Shown here: positions 6,615 through 12,805 of the stretch, one piece after another
Numbering within the stretch: the first letter of the stretch is position 1
Layout of the letters: each line of letters opens with the position of its first letter
Source: Pseudomonadota bacterium
GTDB taxonomy: Bacteria > Pseudomonadota > Gammaproteobacteria > Burkholderiales > Burkholderiaceae_B
Reading direction: 5' to 3'
NCBI GenBank assembly: GCA_023427085.1
Contig: JAEZBO010000172.1
Span: 1-13,710, forward strand
DNA length: 13,710 nucleotides
Position numbers and translations under genes: made by a program
The notes under the pieces: generated by a model
The model's input: only the letters and a program-made list of their open reading frames with translations
Databases searched by the model: none
Told to the model about the DNA's origin: nothing

Positions 6615-7850
6615 TTATTCGAACCAGCGCTTGACCATGTCGGTCATGCGGCCGAAGAAGCCGGCGCGTTCGACGGTTTCCTGCACCACCAGCGGGTCGA
6701 CGCGCAGGTTCTTGCCGTCCAGCGTCAGCGCCACGGTACCGATGGCCTGGCCCTGCTCGAGCGGCGCGACCAGCGGATCGGGACGCTGCGCGACCGGCTT
6801 GATCTCGCTGGCCTTGCCGCGCGGCACGGTGACCCAGACCGGCTCGGGCGGGCCGAGCTTGACGGTCTGCGCCTTGCCTTCCCACACGCGCGCCTCGACG
6901 GCCGGCTGGCTCTTGTCGAACAGCTTGACGGTGTCGAAGTTCTGGAAGCTCCAGTTCAGCAGCTTCAGGCTTTCCTCGGCGCGGGTGGCTTCGCTGTCGG
7001 TGCCGACCACCACGGTCAGGATGCGGCGGTCGCCGCGCATCGCGGTGGCGACCAGGCAATAGCCGGCCGAATCGGTGTGGCCGGTCTTCATGCCGTCGAC
7101 CGAGGGATCGGCCCACAGCAGGCGGTTGCGGTTCGACTGCGTGATGTTGTTGTACGTGAACTCGCGCTGCTTGTAGTAGTGATAGTGCTGCGGGTTGGCG
7201 GTGATCAGGTGCGTGGCCAGCGTGGCCAGGTCGCGCACCGAGGTCACGTGCTGCGGATCGGGCAGGCCGGTGGCGTTCATGAAGTGCGTGCGCGTCATGC
7301 CCAGGCGCTGCGCCTCCTGGTTCATCAGCGTGGCGAACGCCGACTCGCTGCCGGCCACGGCCTCGGCCAGCGCGACCGAGGCGTCGTTGCCCGACTGCAC
7401 GATCACGCCCTGCAGCAGTTCGCCGACCGTCACCGGCTTGCGCGGCTCGATGAACATGCGCGAGCCGCCGGTCTTCCAGGCGGTCTCGGAGACATTGACC
7501 TGCTGGTCCAGCGTCAGGCGCTTTTCGTCGACCGCGTTGAAGGCCAGGTAGGCCGTCATGATCTTGGTCAGCGAGGCCGGCTCGACCTGCTGCTCGGGAT
7601 TGGAAGCGGCCAGCACCTGGCCGCTGGTGACGTCGACGACGATCCACGCCCGCGCGGCCACCGCCGGCGCCGGGATGGTCGACACCTCGGACACCGGCAC
7701 CACCGGCACCTCGGCCGGCCTGCCCGTCTGCGCCACTTGCGGCGCCTGGTTCTGGGCCGGCGCGAGCGCCGGCGCCACGGCCAGCGCCAGTCCGGCCAGG
7801 GCCATGCGGGCGGAGAAGGAATAACGGTCGAGAGCGGGGAATTTCGTCAT
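6615..7850 (-). CDS. dacC: D-alanyl-D-alanine carboxypeptidase, PBP5/6 family
   Basis: This periplasmic, membrane-anchored serine carboxypeptidase removes the terminal D-alanine from peptidoglycan pentapeptides (411 residues from this start). The signal peptide spans about residues 1-32 (basic start, long Leu/Ala core, APA-Q cleavage site). A Pro/Val-rich linker of about 30 residues follows, then the transpeptidase-like domain with the three penicillin-binding motifs: SLTK (active Ser at 93), SGN at 153-155 and KTG at 255-257. The C-terminal beta-rich PBP5_C domain ends in an amphipathic helix, GFFGRMTDMVKRWFE, that anchors class A low-molecular-weight PBPs to the inner membrane. ATG at 7850 is used; another ATG two codons upstream (7856) is equally possible, as no strong ribosome site distinguishes them. 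It is the first gene of the run through dat, ybeD, lipB and lipA. dacA would be an equally valid symbol. Confidence 0.95.
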   Translation of the reverse strand: MTKFPALDRYSFSARMALAGLALAVAPALAPAQNQAPQVAQTGRPAEVPVVPVSEVSTIPAPAVAARAWIVVDVTSGQVLAASNPEQQVEPASLTKIMTAYLAFNAVDEKRLTLDQQVNVSETAWKTGGSRMFIEPRKPVTVGELLQGVIVQSGNDASVALAEAVAGSESAFATLMNQEAQRLGMTRTHFMNATGLPDPQHVTSVRDLATLATHLITANPQHYHYYKQREFTYNNITQSNRNRLLWADPSVDGMKTGHTDSAGYCLVATAMRGDRRILTVVVGTDSEATRAEESLKLLNWSFQNFDTVKLFDKSQPAVEARVWEGKAQTVKLGPPEPVWVTVPRGKASEIKPVAQRPDPLVAPLEQGQAIGTVALTLDGKNLRVDPLVVQETVERAGFFGRMTDMVKRWFE

Positions 7851-7870
7851 GAGCATCGCAGGGAGTGATT

Positions 7871-7891
7871 GGATCGTGCCTGGCGCGATCC
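7871..7891. repeat. Stem-loop in the dacC 5' leader
   Basis: GGATCGTGC and GCGCGATCC form a 9-base-pair stem with one mismatch around a 3-base loop. In the dacC direction it lies between the predicted transcription start (near 7896) and the start codon, so it would fold at the very 5' end of the mRNA. It could affect stability or translation. I recognise no known leader family. Confidence 0.4.
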
Positions 7892-7902
7892 GGGGGCTGT
7901 CA

Positions 7903-7908
7903 ATTATA
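7903..7908 (-). promoter_or_regulatory. Candidate promoter of dacC (perfect -10)
   Basis: On the minus strand the hexamer is TATAAT, a perfect sigma-70 -10 element in a GC-rich background, placing the transcription start near 7896 and leaving a leader of about 45 bases before the ATG. No good -35 is seen at 16-18 bases; the region there carries one arm of a 9-base inverted repeat (7927-7966). It probably drives the whole dacC-to-SDR run. Confidence 0.6.
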
Positions 7909-7926
7909 GGCAGGCAGTCGGACCAT

Positions 7927-7966
7927 CCGCGACGGCGGCGGTTCCGCGGCGGGTGGACCGTCGCGG
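7927..7966. promoter_or_regulatory. Perfect 9-base inverted repeat between dacC and the c-di-GMP gene
   Basis: CCGCGACGG (7927-7935) and CCGTCGCGG (7958-7966) are exact reverse complements with centres 31 bases apart, about three helical turns. The left arm falls in the -35 region of the dacC promoter, and the block lies upstream of the divergent MHYT-GGDEF-EAL gene. It could be a shared operator. Chance is not negligible at this GC content. Confidence 0.4.
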
Positions 7967-7977
7967 CGGAATGTGCA

Positions 7978-7996
7978 ACCCGATGCTACCCGATGC
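7978..7996. repeat. Direct repeat ACCCGATGC with 10-base period
   Basis: ACCCGATGC occurs at 7978-7986 and again at 7988-7996, separated by one base, so the two copies face the same side of the helix. They lie about 40-58 bases upstream of the predicted start of the MHYT-GGDEF-EAL gene, overlapping or just above its -35 region. This is a position typical of activators that bind direct repeats. No regulator is assigned. Confidence 0.4.
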
Positions 7997-8023
7997 CGGA
8001 AAACCGCCACCCCGGCGCTGAGC

Positions 8024-8029
8024 TATGAT
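8024..8029 (+). promoter_or_regulatory. Candidate -10 of the MHYT-GGDEF-EAL gene
   Basis: TATGAT, five of six matches to the -10 consensus, lies 59 bases before the ATG at 8089. No recognisable -35 is present at the usual spacing. The ACCCGATGC direct repeat sits just upstream, which suggests activator dependence. Read from sequence only. Confidence 0.35.
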
Positions 8030-8088
8030 GAGCGCCCCCTTGCCCTGCGGCAGGCTTAGCCCCACCATCGCACGCGCCGTGCGCCCCT

Positions 8089-10164
8089 ATGAACGGTATC
8101 TACGATTTTCGGATCGTCCTGATGTCGCTGCTGATCGCAGCGCTGGCATCGTATACGGCGCTCAGCCTGGTCAGCCGCCTGGCATTGCTGGGGCGCCATC
8201 CGCACCGCCAAGGGTGGCTGGTGGGCGGCGCGGTATCGCTGGGCACCGGCATCTGGTGCATGCACTTCGTCGGCATGATCGCGCTGACGCTGCCGATCCA
8301 GATCGGCTACGACCTGGCCATGACGGCCGCCTCGCTGCTGATCGCCATCGTCGCGTCCTACCTGGCGCTGCACGTCTCCAGCCAGCCCGAGCTGCGCCGC
8401 CGGCGCCTGGCGCTGAGCGGCGTGGTGATGGGCACCGGCATCGCCGCGATGCATTACCTGGGCATGGCGGCGATGCAGATGTTCCCGGCCATCCGCTACG
8501 ACCCGCCGCTGTTCGCGCTGTCGGTGCTGATCGCGGTGGCCGCGTCGATCGCCGCGCTGTGGATCGCGCACCGGCTGCGCGTGCAGGAACACCTGCTGCG
8601 CACCAAGCGGCTGGCCGCCGCGCTGGTGATGGCGGCGGCGATCACCGGCATGCACTACACCGGCATGGCCGCGGCCAACTTCGCCGCCGGCTCGGTCTGC
8701 CTGGCCGCCAACGACATCAGCGGCACCGGGCTGGGCCTGAGCGCGGCGCTGATCACCGTGATGCTGCTGGGCATCACGCTGACGCTGGCGCTGATCGAAC
8801 AGCGCCACGACACCTCGACGCGCGAGCTGACCGGCTCGTTGCATCGCGTCTCGCGCGCGCTGCGCCGGCTCGAGACCGTCGATCCGCTGACCGAGCTGCC
8901 GAACCGGTCGACGCTGCTCAAGCACCTGGGCCAGTGCCTGCAGCGCGCCCAGCCGCGCCAGCGGCCATTCGCGGTGCTGTTCATGGACCTGGACGGCTTC
9001 AAGACCATCAATGACTCGCTCGGCCACGCGGTCGGCGACGGCATGCTCAAGGCCTTCGCGCAGCGGCTGCGCCAGTGCGTGCGGCCGCAGGACATGGTGG
9101 CGCGGCTGGGCGGCGACGAGTTCGTCGTGGTGCTGGAAGACACCCAGGGCGAGGCGCTGCCGGGCCAGGTCGCCGACGGCATCCTGCGCGCCATGCGCGA
9201 CGACCTGCGGGCCGGCGGCACCGCGCTGCGCGTCACGCCGTCGATCGGCGTCTCGATGTACCCGCGCGACGCGCAGGACGTCGAGACGCTGATCAAGCAT
9301 GCCGACATCGCGATGTATTCGGCCAAGCACCAGGGCCGCAACAGCTACCGGTATTACGAGACCAGCATGGGCGAGCAGGCCATGCGCGTGCTGCTGCTGC
9401 AGCAGGGCATGCAGGACGCGCTGGCGCGCGACAGCCTGCGGCTGCACTACCAGCCCAAGTTTTCCGGCGCCACGCAGGCGCTGACCGGCGCCGAAGCGCT
9501 GCTGCGCTGGGACCATCCGACGCTGGGCGTGGTGCCGCCGGGCGAATTCATCCCGATCGCCGAACGCTCGGGCCAGATCATCGAGATCGGTTACTGGGTG
9601 GTGCGGCACGTCTGCCAGCAGTTGCGGCGCTGGGACCAAGAGGGCTTTCCGGCGTTGGTCATCGCGGTCAACCTGTCGCCCAAGCAGCTGTCCTATCCCG
9701 GCATCGTCGAAGGCATGCACGCGATCACCTGCGAGGCCGGCATCTCGCCGCGCCGGCTGATCTTCGAGATCACCGAAAGCGTGGCGATGGACAACGCCCG
9801 CCGCACGTCCGAGGTGATCCACGCGTTCCATCGCTGCGGCTTCGAGGTCGCCATCGACGATTTTGGCACCGGCTATTCGAGCCTGGCCTACCTGCAGCAA
9901 TTCCGCGTGCAGCAGCTCAAGATCGATCGCTTCTTCACCAACGGCCTGGACACCCACGGCGAGGAAGGCGAGGCGATCGTCTCGGCCATCGTCGCGCTGG
10001 CGCATTCGCTGAAGATGGAAGTGGTGGCCGAGGGCGTCGAGACCGCCACGCAGATGGAGAAGCTGCGCAGCCTGGACTGTGATCAGGTGCAGGGTTTCCT
10101 GCTGGCCAAGCCGCTGCCGATCAACGAGTTCGAAGCCTTCGTGCGCGCGCAGCCGCCGGGCTGA
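8089..10164 (+). CDS. Membrane MHYT-GGDEF-EAL cyclic-di-GMP synthase/phosphodiesterase
   Basis: This 691-residue inner-membrane protein has the same architecture as Pseudomonas MucR and NbdA. Residues 1-238 form about seven membrane helices with three MHYT-type motifs, MHFVGM at 58-63, MHYLGM at 121-126 and MHYTGM at 188-193, proposed in this family to bind metal and sense a diatomic gas. The diguanylate cyclase domain (about 262-422) has FMDLDGFKTIND and an intact GGDEF at 341-345, with a complete inhibitory I-site RPQD at 332-335, exactly five residues upstream. The phosphodiesterase domain (about 435-685) has EALLRW at 469-474, NLSPKQL, EITES, DDFGTGYSS at 590-598, KID and EGVET, all consistent with activity. 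Both activities are therefore possible; which dominates cannot be told. The ATG at 8089 has a weak ribosome site, but the first helix starts directly after it. It is a single-gene unit, divergent from dacC and convergent with a hydrolase. Confidence 0.96.
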   Translation: MNGIYDFRIVLMSLLIAALASYTALSLVSRLALLGRHPHRQGWLVGGAVSLGTGIWCMHFVGMIALTLPIQIGYDLAMTAASLLIAIVASYLALHVSSQPELRRRRLALSGVVMGTGIAAMHYLGMAAMQMFPAIRYDPPLFALSVLIAVAASIAALWIAHRLRVQEHLLRTKRLAAALVMAAAITGMHYTGMAAANFAAGSVCLAANDISGTGLGLSAALITVMLLGITLTLALIEQRHDTSTRELTGSLHRVSRALRRLETVDPLTELPNRSTLLKHLGQCLQRAQPRQRPFAVLFMDLDGFKTINDSLGHAVGDGMLKAFAQRLRQCVRPQDMVARLGGDEFVVVLEDTQGEALPGQVADGILRAMRDDLRAGGTALRVTPSIGVSMYPRDAQDVETLIKHADIAMYSAKHQGRNSYRYYETSMGEQAMRVLLLQQGMQDALARDSLRLHYQPKFSGATQALTGAEALLRWDHPTLGVVPPGEFIPIAERSGQIIEIGYWVVRHVCQQLRRWDQEGFPALVIAVNLSPKQLSYPGIVEGMHAITCEAGISPRRLIFEITESVAMDNARRTSEVIHAFHRCGFEVAIDDFGTGYSSLAYLQQFRVQQLKIDRFFTNGLDTHGEEGEAIVSAIVALAHSLKMEVVAEGVETATQMEKLRSLDCDQVQGFLLAKPLPINEFEAFVRAQPPG

Positions 10165-10184
10165 CGCGCCGACGGACCGGCGCG
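10165..10184. repeat. GC-rich hairpin between convergent genes
   Basis: CGCGCCG (10165-10171) pairs with CGGCGCG (10178-10184) over a 6-base loop, directly after the stop codon of the MHYT-GGDEF-EAL gene and 20 bases before the stop of the converging hydrolase. It has no T-tract on either side, so it is at best a weak or Rho-assisted terminator. Confidence 0.4.
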
Positions 10185-10203
10185 CCGCGGCGTGGCGAAC
10201 GGT

Positions 10204-10857
10204 TCAGCCCGGCCCGAGCGCCAGCAGCCGGGTCTGCACCAGTTGCCGCAGCACCAGCAGCTTGCCATGGAAGAAATGGCCGGCGCCCGGCACCACGGCG
10301 ATCGGCAGGTTCAGCGGCCGCGCCCAGTCGAGCACTTCGGCCAGCGGCACCACGTCGTCTTCTTCGCCATGCACCAGCAGCGCGTCCTCGGGCACCTGGC
10401 CCCGGCCATCGGCGAAGCGCTTGACCGCCGTGCCGGCCAGCAGCAACGCCTCGGGCGGGCGCGCCTGCTGCGCGGCCAGGCTGCCGTAGACGGCCGCCGC
10501 CACCGCGCTGCCGAACGAAAAGCCGCCCAGCACCCAGCGCCCCTGCGCGAGTTCGGCGTGACGCTGGCCGAACTGTTCGATCAGCGCCAGCATGTCCTCG
10601 CTCTCGCCGACCGCCTTGTCGAACTCGCCGGCCGATTTGCCGACGCCGCGAAAGTCCGGCCGCACGGCCACCAGCCCCTGCTGCACGCAGGCGCGGGCGA
10701 TGGTGGTGACCACCTTGTTGTCGCGCGCGCCGCCCTGCAGCGAATGCGGATGCAGCACCAGCGCCCAGCCGCGCGGCGTCTCGGCCGGCCAGTCCAGCGC
10801 ACAATCGATCGGACCGACCGGGCCGTCGAAGACTTCGATTTCGGTTCTAGCTGCCAT
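10204..10857 (-). CDS. Small alpha/beta hydrolase (COG2945-like)
   Basis: This 217-residue cytoplasmic alpha/beta hydrolase has no known substrate. The catalytic triad is readable: nucleophile S114 in the elbow GGFSFGS, acid D168 in HGEEDDVVP (D167 is next to it), and H194 in GAGHFFHG. The oxyanion region is LHPHSLQGG at 35-43, and RPDFRGVGKS at 66-75 is the conserved loop of this subgroup of short serine hydrolases. The length is typical. The ATG at 10857 is chosen because GGAAG lies just upstream; an in-frame ATG three codons earlier (10866) is a fair alternative. It is transcribed alone, divergent from birA (91 bases between the starts) and convergent with the cyclic-di-GMP gene. Family members are often annotated only as 'alpha/beta hydrolase', and I do not assign a reaction. 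Confidence 0.88.
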   Translation of the reverse strand: MAARTEIEVFDGPVGPIDCALDWPAETPRGWALVLHPHSLQGGARDNKVVTTIARACVQQGLVAVRPDFRGVGKSAGEFDKAVGESEDMLALIEQFGQRHAELAQGRWVLGGFSFGSAVAAAVYGSLAAQQARPPEALLLAGTAVKRFADGRGQVPEDALLVHGEEDDVVPLAEVLDWARPLNLPIAVVPGAGHFFHGKLLVLRQLVQTRLLALGPG

Positions 10858-10935
10858 CGCTTCCATCCCTGCGGGTTTGCGTGTTCGTCTGCAGGCTGCA
10901 CTGTAGCAAAGCGCCGCGGCCGCGCCGGCGCACCG

Positions 10936-10941
10936 TAAAAT
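10936..10941 (+). promoter_or_regulatory. Candidate -10 of birA-coaX, start nearly leaderless
   Basis: TAAAAT, five of six matches to the -10 consensus, ends only 7 bases before the birA ATG at 10949. A transcript from it would begin at or next to the start codon, and no ribosome-binding sequence is visible between, so birA may be translated from a leaderless message. No -35 match is seen. Confidence 0.4.
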
Positions 10942-10948
10942 CCCGGCC

Positions 10949-11779
10949 ATGAATCCGACCCACCCTGCCGGCGCCCTGCCCGGCGCCGACCTGATGACGC
11001 GCACGCTGCGCGCGCGGCTGCCCGGCTTCGGCCACCTCGACTGGCTCGAATCGACCGGCTCGACCAATGCCGATCTGATGGCGCTGGCGCGCGCCGGCGC
11101 TGGCGCGCCGCTGCCGTGGCTGCAAGGCGCCTGGCTGCAGCAAAGCGGCCGCGGCCGCGCCGGCCGGCCGTGGCAGGCCAGCCGCGGCGACGCGCTGACC
11201 TTCTCGTTCGCCTTCGAGGCGCCGATGGCGCTCGGCCAGTTGCCGGCGCTGTCGCCGGCCTGCGGCGTGGCGATCTGCGAGGCGCTGCGCGAACTGGCCG
11301 GCACGGCCGGCGCGCGGCTGGGCATGAAGTGGCCCAACGACATTCAGCTCGGCCAGGCCAAGCTGGTCGGCGTGCTGGTCGAAAGCGTCAAGCACGCGGC
11401 CAGCGGCGCGCAGGTGGTCGTCGTCGGCGTCGGCATCAACCTGCGCAACGCCGCGGCGCTCAGCCAGGCGCTCGGGCGCGAGGTGGCCGACTGGTCGCAG
11501 TTGCAGACCCATCACGAACCGGCCGAGCTGGTGCAGGCGGTGGTGCTGGCCTGCCAGCAGGCCGTCGCGACCTGCGCCGAGCTCGGCTACGCGCCGTTCG
11601 TGGCGCGCCACGCGCTGGTCGACGTGCTGCGCGATGCGCCGGTTCGGGTGATCGACCAGGGCCAGGTGCTGCTCGAAGGCGTGGCGCTCGGCACCGACAG
11701 CCAGGGCCGGCTGCTGGTCGACACGCCGGCCGGGCCGCAGCCGATCCTGGTCGGCGAAATTTCGGTGCGGCCGGCATGA
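10949..11779 (+). CDS. birA: Biotin--[acetyl-CoA-carboxylase] ligase, no DNA-binding domain
   Basis: This 276-residue monofunctional biotin protein ligase makes biotinyl-AMP and attaches biotin to the carboxyl carrier protein of acetyl-CoA carboxylase and related enzymes. The glycine-rich biotinyl-AMP loop is SGRGRAGRPW (66-75). The catalytic KWPND is at 127-131, followed by KLVGVLVE (138-145) and VGVGINL (159-165). A short C-terminal SH3-like domain (about 230-276) ends GEISVRPA. The N-terminal winged helix that makes E. coli BirA a repressor is absent: only about 30 residues precede the catalytic domain. It is therefore not expected to regulate biotin genes by binding DNA. The stop overlaps the coaX start by 4 bases (ATGA), a coupled pair conserved in Bordetella and relatives. 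Confidence 0.96.
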   Translation: MNPTHPAGALPGADLMTRTLRARLPGFGHLDWLESTGSTNADLMALARAGAGAPLPWLQGAWLQQSGRGRAGRPWQASRGDALTFSFAFEAPMALGQLPALSPACGVAICEALRELAGTAGARLGMKWPNDIQLGQAKLVGVLVESVKHAASGAQVVVVGVGINLRNAAALSQALGREVADWSQLQTHHEPAELVQAVVLACQQAVATCAELGYAPFVARHALVDVLRDAPVRVIDQGQVLLEGVALGTDSQGRLLVDTPAGPQPILVGEISVRPA

Positions 11780-12579
11780 CGCTGCTGCTGGACGCCGGCA
11801 ACAGCCGCATCAAGCTGGGCTGGACCCGAGCCGACGGCCGGCTCGAGCCCGAGGTCATCACGCTGGCGCACGCCCAGCTGGACACGCTGCCCGAACGGCT
11901 GGCCGCCTGGCCGGCGCACGGCGCCGCGGCACTGGGCGTGAACGTCGCCGGCGCGCCGATGGCAGCCAGGCTGCAGGCCATGCTGGCCGCGGCCGGCCAC
12001 ACGCTGCGCTGGATCACCCCGACGGCCGAACTGCTGGGCCTGCGCAATGGCTACGCCGACCCGGCCCAGCTCGGCGCCGACCGCTGGATGGGCCTGCTCG
12101 GCGTCTGGCGCGGGCTGGCCGCGCCGCGGCCGCCGCTGCTGCTGGCGACCTTCGGCACCGCGACGACGCTGGACACCATCGGCCCCGACGACCAGTTTGC
12201 CGGCGGCCTGATCCTGCCCGGCCCGGCGCTGATGCGCGAATCGCTGGCGCGCGGCACCGCGCAACTGCCGCAAGCCAACGGCCAGGCCATCGACTTCCCA
12301 CGCGACACCCACGCGGCGATCGTCAGCGGCGTGGCGGCCGCGCAGGCTGGCGCGTTGCTGCGCCAGTCGCTGATGGCGCAGCAACGCTACGGCGTGACGC
12401 CGGCGCTGTTCGTCTCGGGCGGCGGCTGGCCCGAGGTCGAGGCCGAGACCCGCGCGCTGCTGGCCGGCGCCGCGCAGGCGCGCGGGCTGGACACGCCGGC
12501 ACTGCAATTCGTTTCCCACCCGGTACTGGATGGACTGGCGCACGTGGCCGGGGCATCATCACAGTCTGCCGATCTCTAG
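11776..12579 (+). CDS. coaX: Type III pantothenate kinase (Baf/CoaX)
   Basis: This 267-residue enzyme of the acetate/sugar kinase/Hsp70 superfold phosphorylates pantothenate in the first step of coenzyme A synthesis. It is the form that is not feedback-inhibited by CoA and that needs a monovalent cation. The phosphate-1 motif DAGNSRIKLG is at 6-15 with D6; the pantothenate-binding GADRWMG is at 100-106; TFGTATTLD at 125-133 is the phosphate-2 motif; FAGGLILPG follows at 141-149. In Bordetella pertussis the orthologue was first described as Baf (Bvg accessory factor), needed for full pertussis toxin expression in a heterologous host, so baf is a synonym. Its ATG lies inside the birA stop (4-base overlap). 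With birA it couples CoA and biotin-carboxylase supply. Confidence 0.96.
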   Translation: MTLLLDAGNSRIKLGWTRADGRLEPEVITLAHAQLDTLPERLAAWPAHGAAALGVNVAGAPMAARLQAMLAAAGHTLRWITPTAELLGLRNGYADPAQLGADRWMGLLGVWRGLAAPRPPLLLATFGTATTLDTIGPDDQFAGGLILPGPALMRESLARGTAQLPQANGQAIDFPRDTHAAIVSGVAAAQAGALLRQSLMAQQRYGVTPALFVSGGGWPEVEAETRALLAGAAQARGLDTPALQFVSHPVLDGLAHVAGASSQSADL

Positions 12580-12588
12580 CGAGCCGCC

Positions 12589-12753
12589 ATGCGTGCCCTC
12601 TTTGTACTCGTCGTGCTGGCCAACGTGGCCCTGTTCGCCATCGGCCGCGGCTGGATGGGCATCCCGCCGGCCGAACAGGGCCGCGATCCGGTCCAATTGC
12701 AGCGCCAGATGAACGCCGAGGCGGTCAAGGTGCTGCCGCTCGCGCGTCCTTGA
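12589..12753 (+). CDS. Small single-span membrane protein, SPOR-protein anchor without SPOR domain
   Basis: This 54-residue protein starts MRALFVLVVLANVALFAIG, a short basic start followed by one membrane span (about 3-19), then a 35-residue polar tail containing DPVQLQRQMNAEAVKVLPL. The gene begins 9 bases after coaX, reads in the same direction, and is followed by a TGA and 52 bases to the convergent waaA stop. As I recall, many Burkholderiales have a SPOR-domain protein of about 200 residues downstream of birA-coaX that begins the same way: a membrane span, then an E/DP..L..Q..P/AE.V..L segment, then a linker and the SPOR domain. Here the linker and SPOR domain are missing. It may be a natural short form or a decayed remnant. 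It is shorter than many gene callers accept and may be unannotated. The SPOR link is from memory and unverified. Confidence 0.7.
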   Translation: MRALFVLVVLANVALFAIGRGWMGIPPAEQGRDPVQLQRQMNAEAVKVLPLARP

Positions 12754-12805
12754 CGCTGCGGCCGGACCGCCAGCGCCTGCCAGCGCAGTGCCGCCGGCGC
12801 GGCCT

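Noticed and set aside
6594..7868. 424-codon open frame on the plus strand opposite dacC
   Set aside because: Shadow of dacC, whose three penicillin-binding motifs and signal peptide are unmistakable.
8056..10005. 649-codon open frame on the minus strand opposite the MHYT-GGDEF-EAL gene
   Set aside because: The translation is low-complexity Arg/Gln/His/Ala and has no motif; the plus-strand gene has every family signature.
12754..12805. Terminator between the small membrane protein and waaA
   Set aside because: GCCAGCGC is directly repeated and the region is GC-rich, but I find no stem of convincing length followed by a T-tract in either direction.
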